From Achromobacter dolens (lineage in GTDB: Bacteria > Pseudomonadota > Gammaproteobacteria > Burkholderiales > Burkholderiaceae_B), in contig NZ_CADIJW010000006.1 of assembly GCF_902859745.1 (NCBI RefSeq), positions 124,001 to 188,000 of the forward strand: a stretch of 64,000 bases of DNA, read 5' to 3'. The stretch's first letter is position 1; every line of letters starts with the position of its first letter. The notes below the pieces were generated by a model. The model did no database searches. It worked only from the letters and a program-made list of their open reading frames with translations, and was not told where the DNA came from. Below, in pieces: positions 36,916 through 45,234 of the stretch. The position numbers and the translations under genes were made by a program.

Positions 36916-37719
36916 TCAATGTTCCGAGCCGCTGTTGAGCATGCGGCTGCGGGCTTTTTCGATATGCGCGCGCATGATGTTGCGGGCGCCCTCGGCGTCC
37001 TGTTCGCGGATCAGGCGGTAAATCTGGCGGTGTTCGTCGATGGCGGCGCGGGTGCGCTTCCAGGGTTCGCTGTGGACCAGGTGGCGCATCATGTTGACGG
37101 CGTGGCTGACGTCGTACTCCAGTGATTTGAGCACCTGGACGAAGCGCTGGTTGCCGGTGGCCGCCGCGATCGCGCGGTGAAAGCCATAGTCGTGATGGTG
37201 GGCGATGGCGCCGGCGGCGTCGGCGGCTTCGTAGCCGGCCAGCATGCGGTCCATTTCCAGCAGGTCGTCGTCGGTGCGGCGCAACGCGGCCAGGTAGGCG
37301 CATTCCGGTTCGATCACCATGCGCAATTCCAGCCCTTCCAGGATGTGGCCGACGCGGCGCGCCGGGTCGACGGCGGGCATGCCGCCCATCAGGTCGGGCT
37401 TGGCGCGCACGTAGCTGCCCGAGCCGCGCACCGACTCGACCAACTGGTCTTCCCGCAGGCGGTCCAGCGCCTGGCGCACCACCGGCCGCGATACCTCGAA
37501 CAGCGCGGCCAGTTCCAGTTCGGTCGGCAGCTTGGCGCCCGGCGCGATCTTGCCCGTGGCGATGGCGTAGAACAGGCTTTCGTAGACCCGTTCGGCGAAG
37601 CGTTCGGCGCGCACGTAGCCCAGGCCCGAGGCCACTTCGGCCAGGACCTCAAGTTCCGGCCGCGGCCGGCTGGCCGCGGTGAGCAGCTTGTCCAGCTGCG
37701 GATCGCGCACTTTGCTCAT
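36916..37719 (-). CDS. GntR-family regulator, FadR/FCD subfamily
   Basis: The 267-residue protein has a GntR winged helix (AERVYESLFYAIATGKIAPG, LPTELELAALFEVSRPVVRQ) and a helical FCD domain with the metal-binding Asp/His set (HHHDYGFHRAIAAATGN and EHRQIYRLIREQD). FCD members sense small carboxylates. GGAG lies nine bases before the ATG. A perfect FCD-type palindrome at 37871-37887 covers the -35 box of the divergent aldehyde dehydrogenase promoter, its likely target. Confidence 0.93.
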   Translation of the reverse strand: MSKVRDPQLDKLLTAASRPRPELEVLAEVASGLGYVRAERFAERVYESLFYAIATGKIAPGAKLPTELELAALFEVSRPVVRQALDRLREDQLVESVRGSGSYVRAKPDLMGGMPAVDPARRVGHILEGLELRMVIEPECAYLAALRRTDDDLLEMDRMLAGYEAADAAGAIAHHHDYGFHRAIAAATGNQRFVQVLKSLEYDVSHAVNMMRHLVHSEPWKRTRAAIDEHRQIYRLIREQDAEGARNIMRAHIEKARSRMLNSGSEH

Positions 37720-38055
37720 TGACTTGCTCCCATGGCGCGGGCGCCGGGTTTGTTCGGTGTCATGACAAATCTGACCAGGCGTCCCGCCGTGGGACGAACG
37801 CCTTATGGTTTTGAAATCCTAGGGATAACCCGAGTTGGACGAAAAATATCCTGAAGCGTGGGACGAAAGCTGTCAATTCAATTGACAAATTGTGGGGCGC
37901 TCCCTTACCTTGGATGGATCCGCAGCACCCCCATAACCACACCGCGCGCCACCGACGCCCGGGTGGCGCGATCCGGCTTCGCCGGCCGCGCCAGGAGACC
38001 CCCGCATCCGCGCGTTCCGCAATCGGCCAACGGCCGCTACTTTACTCCGCACACC
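37720..38055. other. 336-bp divergent gap between gntR and the aldehyde dehydrogenase gene
   Basis: It holds the operator and promoter listed next. It also holds a GTCCC-N5-GGGAC dyad near 37780-37795 and two copies of CGTGGGACGAA (about 37789 and 37857). The last 140 bp form a GC-rich leader open in the dehydrogenase frame but without a good start codon. Confidence 0.5.
37871..37911 (+). promoter_or_regulatory. Aldehyde dehydrogenase promoter with FCD-type operator
   Basis: TGTCAATT-C-AATTGACA (37871-37887) is a perfect 17-bp palindrome. Its right arm includes the -35 box TTGACA (37882-37887); TACCTT (37906-37911) follows after 18 bp. A bound GntR protein would cover the -35 region. Confidence 0.75.
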
Positions 38056-39489
38056 GTGACTCAGAAGAACTTTATCGCCAACCAATGGGTGCCCGCCGCC
38101 AGCGGCGAAACCATCCCCGTGCTGAACCCTTCCGATGGCAAGGCGTTCGATGCCATCGCCCGCTCGGGCGAGGCGGATGTGGACCGCGCCGTGGTCGCCG
38201 CGCGCGCGGCCTTCGAGGGCGAGTGGGGCCAGATGGCTCCGGCCGCCCGCAGCCGCCTGCTGATGCGCATCGCCTTCGCCTTGCTCGATCGCCAGGAAGA
38301 ACTGGCACAACTGGAATCGGCCGACGCCGGCAAGCCGATCAAGCAGGCCCGCGCCGACGCGGCCGCCGTGGCGCGCTATTTCGAGTTCTATGCCGGCGCG
38401 GTCGACAAGCTGCACGGCGAGACCATTCCCTATACCCCGGGCTTCACCGTGCTGACCGTGCGCGAAGCGCATGGCGTGACCGGCCACATCGTGCCGTGGA
38501 ACTATCCGCTGCAGATCTTCGGCCGCAGCGTCGGCGCGGCGCTGGCCGCGGGCAACGCCTGCGTGGTCAAGCCGGCCGAGGACGCCTGCCTGTCGCTGCT
38601 CAAGGTGGCCGAGATCGCCGCCGAGGTGGGCCTGCCAGCCGGCGCGCTGAACATCTGCACCGGCTACGGCCACGAGGCCGGCGCCGCCTTGTCGGCGCAC
38701 CCGGGCATCGACCACATCTCGTTCACCGGCTCGCCGCAGACCGGCAAGATGGTGGCGCACGCCGCCGCCGAGAACCACGTGCCGGTGACGCTGGAACTGG
38801 GCGGCAAGTCGCCGCAGATCGTGTTCGATGACGCCGACCTGGACGCCGCCATGCCGGTGCTGCTGGCCGCCATCATCCAGAACGCCGGCCAGACCTGCTC
38901 GGCCGGCAGCCGCGTGCTGATCCAGCGCGGCGTCTACGAGAAAGTGCTGGCGCGCCTGGGCGAGGCGTTCTCGGCCACCGTCACCGGCCCGGCCGCGCAG
39001 GACCTGGACGTCGGCCCGCTGATCAGCGCCCGCCAGCACGACCGCGTGCGCGGCTTCCTGGCCGAGGCCGAAGCCGAGGGCCTGAAGGTCGCCGCGCGCG
39101 GCAAGCTCAAGGACGGCGCGCCCGACAGCGGCTTCTACCAGCCGCCGGTGCTGTTCCGCGACGTGCCGCCCAAGAGCCGGCTGGCGCAGGAAGAAGTGTT
39201 CGGCCCGGTGCTGGCCGCCATGGTGTTCGACACCGAGGAGGAAGCGCTGGAAATCGCCAACGGCACGCTCTACGGCCTGGTGGCCGGCGTCTGGACCCGC
39301 GACGGCGGCCGCCAGTTGCGCCTGGCGCGCAAGCTGCGCGCCGGCCAGGTGTTCGTCAACAACTACGGCGCCGGCGGCGGCGTCGAGCTGCCGTTCGGCG
39401 GTTCGCGCCAGTCGGGCTACGGCCGTGAAAAGGGCTTCGAGGCGCTGTACGGCTTCACCACCCTGAAGACCATCGCCATCCGCCACTGA
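38056..39489 (+). CDS. NAD(P)-dependent aldehyde dehydrogenase (betaine/aminobutyraldehyde type)
   Basis: The 477-residue protein has the ALDH catalytic set: Asn149 in VPWNYP, Glu247 in LELGGKSPQ and nucleophile Cys281 in NAGQTCSAGSR, plus the FTGSPQTG cofactor turn. It oxidises an aldehyde to its acid. The start is a GTG at 38056 giving the usual MTQKNFIANQW N-terminus; no clear ribosome site was seen, and the frame stays open upstream without an ATG. It is divergent from an FCD regulator and followed by a strong hairpin. Betaine-aldehyde or omega-aminoaldehyde oxidation is possible but not provable here. Confidence 0.92.
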   Translation: MTQKNFIANQWVPAASGETIPVLNPSDGKAFDAIARSGEADVDRAVVAARAAFEGEWGQMAPAARSRLLMRIAFALLDRQEELAQLESADAGKPIKQARADAAAVARYFEFYAGAVDKLHGETIPYTPGFTVLTVREAHGVTGHIVPWNYPLQIFGRSVGAALAAGNACVVKPAEDACLSLLKVAEIAAEVGLPAGALNICTGYGHEAGAALSAHPGIDHISFTGSPQTGKMVAHAAAENHVPVTLELGGKSPQIVFDDADLDAAMPVLLAAIIQNAGQTCSAGSRVLIQRGVYEKVLARLGEAFSATVTGPAAQDLDVGPLISARQHDRVRGFLAEAEAEGLKVAARGKLKDGAPDSGFYQPPVLFRDVPPKSRLAQEEVFGPVLAAMVFDTEEEALEIANGTLYGLVAGVWTRDGGRQLRLARKLRAGQVFVNNYGAGGGVELPFGGSRQSGYGREKGFEALYGFTTLKTIAIRH

Positions 39490-39500
39490 TCCGGCGGCGG

Positions 39501-39535
39501 CCGGGCGTGCCGCCCCGACAGGGGCGGGCGCCCGG
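39501..39535 (+). terminator. Strong hairpin after the aldehyde dehydrogenase gene
   Basis: CCGGGCG and CGCCCGG outer arms and CCGCCCC and GGGGCGG inner arms stack around a GACA loop, starting 12 bp after the stop. Only a short A/T-rich stretch follows, not a T run, so termination may be partial. Confidence 0.6.
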
Positions 39536-39599
39536 TGGCAAAATATCGGTTACCTTTGATGTTTTGCCAGGGGCGCCACGCCCCATATCCAGGATCAGC

Positions 39600-40304
39600 A
39601 TGTTCACCGGTATTGTCCAAGGCACCGCGAAGATCGCGAAAATCGCGGACCGCGAAGGCCTGCGCACGTTTACGCTGGCGTTTCCCGACGGCTTCTGCAA
39701 GGACCTGACGGTCGGCGCCAGCGTCTCCACCGACGGCGTCTGCCTGACGGTCACCGAAATCCTCGACGCCAACCAGGCCACCTTCGATGTCATGCTGCAA
39801 AGCCTGGCCATCACCACGCTGGGCAGCTACCAGGAAGGCGACCGCGCCAACGTCGAGCGCGCCGCCAAGGATGGCGCCGAGATCGGCGGGCATCCGCTCT
39901 CCGGCCACGTCGATTTCACCTCGGAAGTGGTGATGGTGAAGTCCTCGGACACCAATCGCCTGATGCGCTTCAGTATCCCCGAGGCCTTTCGCAAGTACGT
40001 GTTCCCCAAGGGCTACATCGCCATCAACGGCGCCAGCCTGACCGTGTCCGAGGTCAACCGCGCCGAAGGCTGGTTCGAAGTCTGGCTGATCCCCGAGACC
40101 CGCCGCATGACGGTGTTCGAGGACAAGCAGGTGGGCGACCACGTCAACATCGAGATCGAGCGCAGCACCCAGGTGGTGGTGGACACCGTGCGCGAGACGG
40201 TCCAGGAAAGCCTGGGCAAGCTGCAGCCGCTGCTGGAAGCCATTCTCAAGGAAAAAGGGCTGACGCTGGAAGATTTCGTCAGCCCGCAGGGCAAGCTCAA
40301 GTAG
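39600..40304 (+). CDS. ribE: Riboflavin synthase, alpha chain
   Basis: The 234-residue protein starts MFTGIV and has the two lumazine-binding repeats (STDGVCLTVTEI with GGHPLSGHVD; then INGASLTVSEV). It dismutates two 6,7-dimethyl-8-ribityllumazine into riboflavin and a pyrimidine in flavin synthesis. The C-terminus is slightly extended. AGGA lies five bases before the ATG. The leader has a short hairpin (39570-39584, GGGGCG/CGCCCC) just before the ribosome site but no recognisable FMN riboswitch. No other rib gene is in the window. Confidence 0.95.
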   Translation: MFTGIVQGTAKIAKIADREGLRTFTLAFPDGFCKDLTVGASVSTDGVCLTVTEILDANQATFDVMLQSLAITTLGSYQEGDRANVERAAKDGAEIGGHPLSGHVDFTSEVVMVKSSDTNRLMRFSIPEAFRKYVFPKGYIAINGASLTVSEVNRAEGWFEVWLIPETRRMTVFEDKQVGDHVNIEIERSTQVVVDTVRETVQESLGKLQPLLEAILKEKGLTLEDFVSPQGKLK

Positions 40305-40356
40305 GACGCGGCCGTCCGCGTTCCATCCGCGTTCCGTTCAAGACCAGGCCGCGAAT

Positions 40357-41850
40357 TCAAGCCGCGAATGCCGGCCCCATCGGCTTGATGCGGATGCCCG
40401 GTTGCAGCCGGGTCCAGGGCAGGTCGGCGGGATCGGCCTGCATCGGGCCCGGGGCCTTGGCCACCAGCACCTCATGCGCGATGGGCTGGAAGTCGGCGCG
40501 GAAGTGCACCGAGCTTTTCACCACCAGGATCGCCATCTCCTCGGGCTGCACGCCGCCGACGCGGAACAGGTTGCGGTCCAGCATCTGCGACTTGGTGGCG
40601 CTGACCACCACGCGCACGCCGCCCAGGCGCAGCCCGGCCACGGCCTCCAGGTCCACGTCCATGCCGTTCATCATCGGGCCATCGAAGCGCAGCTTGCCCG
40701 GCGACAGCGTCTCGACCACGAATTCGCCCTCGAACGGCGCGTCGCCGGCCACGCCGGACTGGCCGCCCAGGCGCAGCTTCACCTTGCTGCCGATGCCGGC
40801 GGCGGTCGCCTGGCGCACGGCCTCGGGATCGTAGAACAGGCCCAGCGCGGCGTTCTGCGCGTCGGCCTCGACCAGCGCGCGCAGCATGCCGGTGGTGTTG
40901 GCGTCGCCACCCGCGCCCGGATTGTCCTGGGTGTCGGCGATGACCACGGGGCGCGACGCGCCCGCCGCCAGCGCCTGGGCCCGCTTGACGGCGTCGGCCG
41001 GCGCCAGGAAGTCGGGCGACCATTGCGGTTCCAGTTCCAGCACGCGCTGGTACAGCGCCTCGGTCACGCGTTCGACCGCGTCGGCGTCGGTGCCGTAGGC
41101 CCACACCACCGGGCCGCATTCGGGAAAGTCGGCCGCGGGAAAGCCCGGCGCGAACGAGATCGAGGCCACGCCCGGCGTCCGCTCCAGGCGTTCCAGTTCT
41201 TCGTACACGCCCTGTGACGGCTGCAGCATCGTGCACATGCCGTTGATGGGGATCAGGAACGGCAGCCGGCGTTCGGCGCGCACCCACTTGTCGCCGGCAG
41301 CGACGCGCGCGGCCAGCAGGCGCGCGGCGTGCTCGCCGGTCACCGCCATGTCCACGTGCGGGTAGGTGCGGAAGGCGGCCAGGCCGTCGGCCTCGCGCAG
41401 CATCCGCGCGGTGACGTTGGCGTGCAGGTCCAGGCTGCCGACCACCGGCACGCCGGGACCGACCAGGGCGCGCACCCGCGCCAGCAGTTCGCCTTCGCCG
41501 TCGTCCAGATGCTCGGCCACCATGGCGCCGTGCAGGTCCAGGTAGATGGCGTCGAAGCCGCCGGCGCGCGCCGCCTCGACGATCTCGCCGGCGATGCGTT
41601 CGTAGGCGTCGCGGGTGACGTGGGCCGACGGGCTGGCGCCGGCCCAGATCACCGTGCGCACGGTGTGGCCCTGCGCCAGCGCGGCGTTGATGAAGCCGCC
41701 GGCGGGGATGTTGACCTCGCGCAGCGCCAGCATGTCCTCGCCGCGCACCATGGCGGGAAAGCCCTCGCCGCGCACGAAGTTCTCATAGGCCGCCTTGGAC
41801 GGCGCGAAGGTATTGGTCTCGTGCTGGAAGCCAGCCACCAGAATGTGCAT
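40357..41850 (-). CDS. M81 family metallopeptidase (MlrC/microcystinase C-like)
   Basis: The 497-residue protein has the MlrC N-terminal domain (HILVAGFQHETNTFAP, DLHGAMV, GSLDLHANVT) with a His/Asp-rich metal site, and the C-terminal MlrC domain (DTQDNPGAGGDANTTGMLRAL). Microcystinase C cleaves linear microcystin peptides, but most members sit with transporters and probably hydrolyse small amide or peptide nutrients. It starts 18 bp after the MFS stop on the same strand. Import by that MFS protein then hydrolysis is likely. Confidence 0.9.
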   Translation of the reverse strand: MHILVAGFQHETNTFAPSKAAYENFVRGEGFPAMVRGEDMLALREVNIPAGGFINAALAQGHTVRTVIWAGASPSAHVTRDAYERIAGEIVEAARAGGFDAIYLDLHGAMVAEHLDDGEGELLARVRALVGPGVPVVGSLDLHANVTARMLREADGLAAFRTYPHVDMAVTGEHAARLLAARVAAGDKWVRAERRLPFLIPINGMCTMLQPSQGVYEELERLERTPGVASISFAPGFPAADFPECGPVVWAYGTDADAVERVTEALYQRVLELEPQWSPDFLAPADAVKRAQALAAGASRPVVIADTQDNPGAGGDANTTGMLRALVEADAQNAALGLFYDPEAVRQATAAGIGSKVKLRLGGQSGVAGDAPFEGEFVVETLSPGKLRFDGPMMNGMDVDLEAVAGLRLGGVRVVVSATKSQMLDRNLFRVGGVQPEEMAILVVKSSVHFRADFQPIAHEVLVAKAPGPMQADPADLPWTRLQPGIRIKPMGPAFAA

Positions 41851-41868
41851 GATCGATTCCTTTGAGCG

Positions 41869-43170
41869 TCAGGCGCGCGCGGGCGCGGATTGGGGAGGAC
41901 GGTTCACCAGCAGCAGCAGGGCGCCGGCCACCAGCAGGGCGGAGATCGCGTACAGGCCGCCAGCCAGGCTGCCGGTGGATTCCTTGACCCAGCCGATGAT
42001 GGACGGGCTGAGAAAGCCGCCCAGCAGGCCGATGCTGTTGATCAGCGCGATGCCGCCCGCCGCGGCTTCCCCTTGCAGGTACTGCGACGGAATCGCCCAG
42101 AATACCGTGTAGGCGGCCCACATGAAGCCGGTGGCCAGCGTGATGGCCGTCAGGGATAGCGCGAATTGCGTCGGCGCCGCGGTGGCGATGCACAGCGCCA
42201 CGCCGGCCAGCAGCGCCGGCACCAGCGTGTGCCAGCGGCGTTCGCGCAGGCGGTCGGAACTGCGCGCGAACCCCAGCATGAAGACCGCCGCGGCCACGTA
42301 CAGGATCGCCGAGTACAGGCCGATCTGCATGGTGTCCTGCACCCCGGCCAGCTTGAGCAGCGTCGGCAGCCAGAAGCTGACGGCGTAGATGCCGCAGATC
42401 AGACAGAAGTAGGTCAGCGCCATGCCGTAGATGGCCGGGTCGCGCAGTACCTGGGCGAAGGCGTGCTTCTTGTGCGCGCCGCGGCTGTCCAGGTCGGCGG
42501 CCAGCAGCGCCTTCTCCTCGACGCTGAGCCAGCGCGCCTCGGCCGGCTTGTCGTCCAGGTAGCGGAAGGCGATGACGCCCAGCAGCACACAGGGCAGGCC
42601 TTCCAGGAGGAACATCCATTGCCAGCCATCCAGCCCATGCGCGCCGGAGAAGGCCGTCATGATCCAGGCGGAGACCGGGCCGCCGACGATGCCGCCGATC
42701 GGGCCGGCCAGCATCACCACCGCCATGACGCCGGCCATGCGTGACTGCGAGTACCAGTAGGTCAGGTAGAAGATCATGCCGGGGGCGAAGCCGGCCTCGA
42801 ACACGCCCAGCATGAAGCGCAGGACGTAGAAGCTCCATTCGCCCTGCACGAACAGCATGGAGGCCGAGGTCAGGCCCCACAGCACCATGATGCGGCTGAT
42901 GGTGCGGCGCGCGCCGATGCGCGTCAGCAGCAGGTTGCTGGGCACCTCGAACATCACGTAGCCGAGAAAGAAGATGCCGGCGCCCAGGCCGTAGACGGCA
43001 TCCGAGATGCCGATGTCCTGCTGCATCTGCAGCTTGGCGAAGCCGATGTTGATGCGGTCCAGGTAGGCGAACACATAACAGAGCAGCAGGAACGGCAGCA
43101 GCCGCCAGGTGATCTTGCGGTATAGCGGACCCAGGCGCGGATCGGCGCCTGGCGTGGCCTGATGGGGCAT
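41869..43170 (-). CDS. MFS transporter, ACS type, upstream of the M81 peptidase
   Basis: The 433-residue protein has twelve segments, the ACS TM1 motif LLCYVFAYLDRINIGFAK, and FMLGVFEAGFAPGMIFYLTYW. The family imports organic anions, including small peptides and carboxylates. GGAG lies seven bases before the ATG. It forms an operon with the M81 gene and is divergent from a LysR regulator whose dyad sits in the 169-bp gap. Confidence 0.92.
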   Translation of the reverse strand: MPHQATPGADPRLGPLYRKITWRLLPFLLLCYVFAYLDRINIGFAKLQMQQDIGISDAVYGLGAGIFFLGYVMFEVPSNLLLTRIGARRTISRIMVLWGLTSASMLFVQGEWSFYVLRFMLGVFEAGFAPGMIFYLTYWYSQSRMAGVMAVVMLAGPIGGIVGGPVSAWIMTAFSGAHGLDGWQWMFLLEGLPCVLLGVIAFRYLDDKPAEARWLSVEEKALLAADLDSRGAHKKHAFAQVLRDPAIYGMALTYFCLICGIYAVSFWLPTLLKLAGVQDTMQIGLYSAILYVAAAVFMLGFARSSDRLRERRWHTLVPALLAGVALCIATAAPTQFALSLTAITLATGFMWAAYTVFWAIPSQYLQGEAAAGGIALINSIGLLGGFLSPSIIGWVKESTGSLAGGLYAISALLVAGALLLLVNRPPQSAPARA

Positions 43171-43254
43171 TGCGTGTCTCCTCGCGGGCGGGTCTGCGCC
43201 CGCCGCGGTGGGTGGGATGGCGGCGGGGCCCGGGCGGGTCCGCGCGGCGTCCAT

Positions 43255-43282
43255 ATTGCGAGCACACTGTGTTCGAAACAAT
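43255..43282. promoter_or_regulatory. LysR-type dyad between MFS and lysR
   Basis: An interrupted dyad begins ATTG and ends CAAT, with an ACAC-T-GTGT core and a TTCGAA next to it. It is imperfect but placed centrally in a divergent LysR/target gap, where such sites are found. Confidence 0.45.
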
Positions 43283-43339
43283 GACCTGGGTGATAAATTG
43301 TCGTTGCCTTCAGAGCAACGGAAAACAAAAGGGGAAACC

Positions 43340-44254
43340 ATGGCGGAAATCAGCCAGACGCGGCTGAAGTACTTCAACGAGGTCGTGGCCTGTGGCTCGA
43401 TCCGCGGCGCGGCCGACAAGCTCGGCACCGCGCCCTCGGTCATCAGTCGCCAGATCCAGTTGCTGGAAAAGGAACTGGGTGTGGCGCTGTTCGAGCGCCG
43501 CGCGCGCGGACTGACGCCGACCGAGGCCGCCGACATGCTGCTGGAATACCACCGCGCCTGTCGCGCCCAGCAGGAACACCTGAACACGCGCCTGCAGGAA
43601 CTGCGCGGCATGCGGCGCGGCAACGTCCATCTGATGATCAGCGAGGGCTTCATCGACAGTCTGATGGAGCACGTGGTGGGGCCGTTCTGCATCGAACACC
43701 CGCGCATCAACGTCAGCGTCAACGTCGGCTCGGTCAACGAGGTGGTCGAGGCGGTGGCCACGGATGCCGCGCACATCGGCCTGGCCTACAACCCGCCGGT
43801 CGATCCGCGGCTGCGCTGCCGCGCCAGCCGCAAGCATCCGGTCTGCCTGCTGGCGGTGCCCGGCCATGCGCTGGCGCGGCGCCGCGCGCCGCTCGCCATC
43901 GCCGACATCCTGCCGTATCCATTCGCGCTGATGTCCGCGCCGTATGGCTTGCGCCAGGCGGTCGACCTGCTGGAATTCACGGAACGCATCCACCTGACGC
44001 CGAGCCTGACCACCAATTCGCTGCGCGTGCTCAAGCAGTACGCGATCAGCGGCGCCGGGGTGACGCTGATGCCGAACCTGGGCGTGCACCACGAATTGGC
44101 CAGCGGCGAACTGGTGGCGCTGCCGATCGCGCATCCGATCCTGAGCGCGCCCGAGTGCCAGATGCTGCTGCGTCTGGGGCGGCCGCTGTCATCGGCCGCC
44201 AACGAGGTGGTGCGGCGCATCGAACAGCGCCTGCCGGCATTCGCGGCGCCGTAA
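43340..44254 (+). CDS. LysR-family transcriptional regulator of the MFS-M81 operon
   Basis: The 304-residue protein has a LysR helix-turn-helix (RLKYFNEVVACGSIRGAADK, APSVISRQIQLLEKELG) and an effector domain with ISEGFIDSLMEHVV. GGGGAAA lies just before the ATG at 43340. It is divergent from the ACS transporter-peptidase operon and probably activates it in response to the imported compound. Confidence 0.92.
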   Translation: MAEISQTRLKYFNEVVACGSIRGAADKLGTAPSVISRQIQLLEKELGVALFERRARGLTPTEAADMLLEYHRACRAQQEHLNTRLQELRGMRRGNVHLMISEGFIDSLMEHVVGPFCIEHPRINVSVNVGSVNEVVEAVATDAAHIGLAYNPPVDPRLRCRASRKHPVCLLAVPGHALARRRAPLAIADILPYPFALMSAPYGLRQAVDLLEFTERIHLTPSLTTNSLRVLKQYAISGAGVTLMPNLGVHHELASGELVALPIAHPILSAPECQMLLRLGRPLSSAANEVVRRIEQRLPAFAAP

Positions 44255-44479
44255 TGGCGGCATGTGTGCCAAGGGCAGGGGGCAATGCCCGGCCCGGGCT
44301 GCGGGTGGATTTCGTTACGGATGGTGGCGCGTGAATATTGAAAGTTCCAGTATTCATGCGCTTTTTCAGCCATTTTTCTGCTGTAGGTCAATAAGCAAGC
44401 CATTCTTCTAGTGAAATCGCCATGTAATGGGCTTTTCGGGGTGGTGTCAGCTACAATGGCAGCACTTTCGGAGGTTTCT

Positions 44480-45064
44480 ATGTCGGTAATATCCGATATC
44501 AAAATACGCCCCCTGGAGCGCGGCGACCTGCACTTCGTGCACAAGATCAACAATAACGACGTCATCATGCGTTATTGGTTCGAAGAGCCCTACGAGGCCT
44601 ACGACGAACTGGTCGCCCTCTATGACCGCCACTTGCATGACCAGAACGAGCGGCGCTTCATCATCGAGCACGACACCGGTCAGCCGGCCGGCCTGGTGGA
44701 ACTGGTGGAAATCGACTACATCCACCGCCGCGCCGAATTCCAGATCATCATCGCGCCCAGCTACCAGGGGCGCGGCTACGCCAAGGCCGCCACCCGCATC
44801 GCGGTGGGCTACGCCTTCCGCGTGCTGAACCTGCACAAGGTCTACCTGGTGGTGGACAAGGACAACCGCGCCGCCGTGCACATCTACGAGCGCTGCGGCT
44901 TCCAGATCGAAGGGCTGCTCAAGGAAGAGTTCTTTTCCAACGGCGCCTACCGCGACGCCTACCGCATGGCGCTGCTGCAGCACGATCACCTGCGCGAAGT
45001 CGGCCCGGGAGCGCCGGACGCGCCGGTGCTGCGCGACTGGCCGCAGGAAGAGCAGACCGGCTGA
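44480..45064 (+). CDS. speG: Spermidine N1-acetyltransferase
   Basis: The 194-residue GNAT protein is close to E. coli SpeG over nearly its full length: [56 protein letters not shown], the acetyl-CoA loop YQGRGYA, and [17 protein letters not shown]. It acetylates spermidine and spermine to prevent polyamine toxicity. CGGAGG lies five bases before the ATG. It is a single gene ending at a bidirectional terminator. A TGAATA-N13-TATTCA inverted repeat at 44332-44356 upstream may be regulatory. Confidence 0.94.
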   Translation: MSVISDIKIRPLERGDLHFVHKINNNDVIMRYWFEEPYEAYDELVALYDRHLHDQNERRFIIEHDTGQPAGLVELVEIDYIHRRAEFQIIIAPSYQGRGYAKAATRIAVGYAFRVLNLHKVYLVVDKDNRAAVHIYERCGFQIEGLLKEEFFSNGAYRDAYRMALLQHDHLREVGPGAPDAPVLRDWPQEEQTG

Positions 45065-45181
45065 CGCGCGGCGCGATCGGCGTTGCATCCCCGCATGATC
45101 GAGGCGGCCGAGGCCGCCTTCCCGCGCAGTGCGCCTAGAACGATCGAACGGCGCGAAAGCGCGACGCCGCGCCGATGTGGA

Positions 45182-45218
45182 AAAACGCCCCGGCAGGAGA
45201 TTCCTGCCGGGGCGTTTT
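45182..45218. terminator. Bidirectional terminator between speG and the P-type ATPase gene
   Basis: Perfect 17-base arms (AAAACGCCCCGGCAGGA and its complement) around a three-base loop, with T runs on both strands. It serves the two convergent genes. Confidence 0.93.
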
Positions 45219-45234
45219 GCATCAGGGCGGCGCT

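Noticed and set aside
39490-39599. FMN riboswitch before riboflavin synthase
   Set aside because: The leader is too short and lacks the conserved RFN elements; only a small GGGGCG/CGCCCC hairpin is present.
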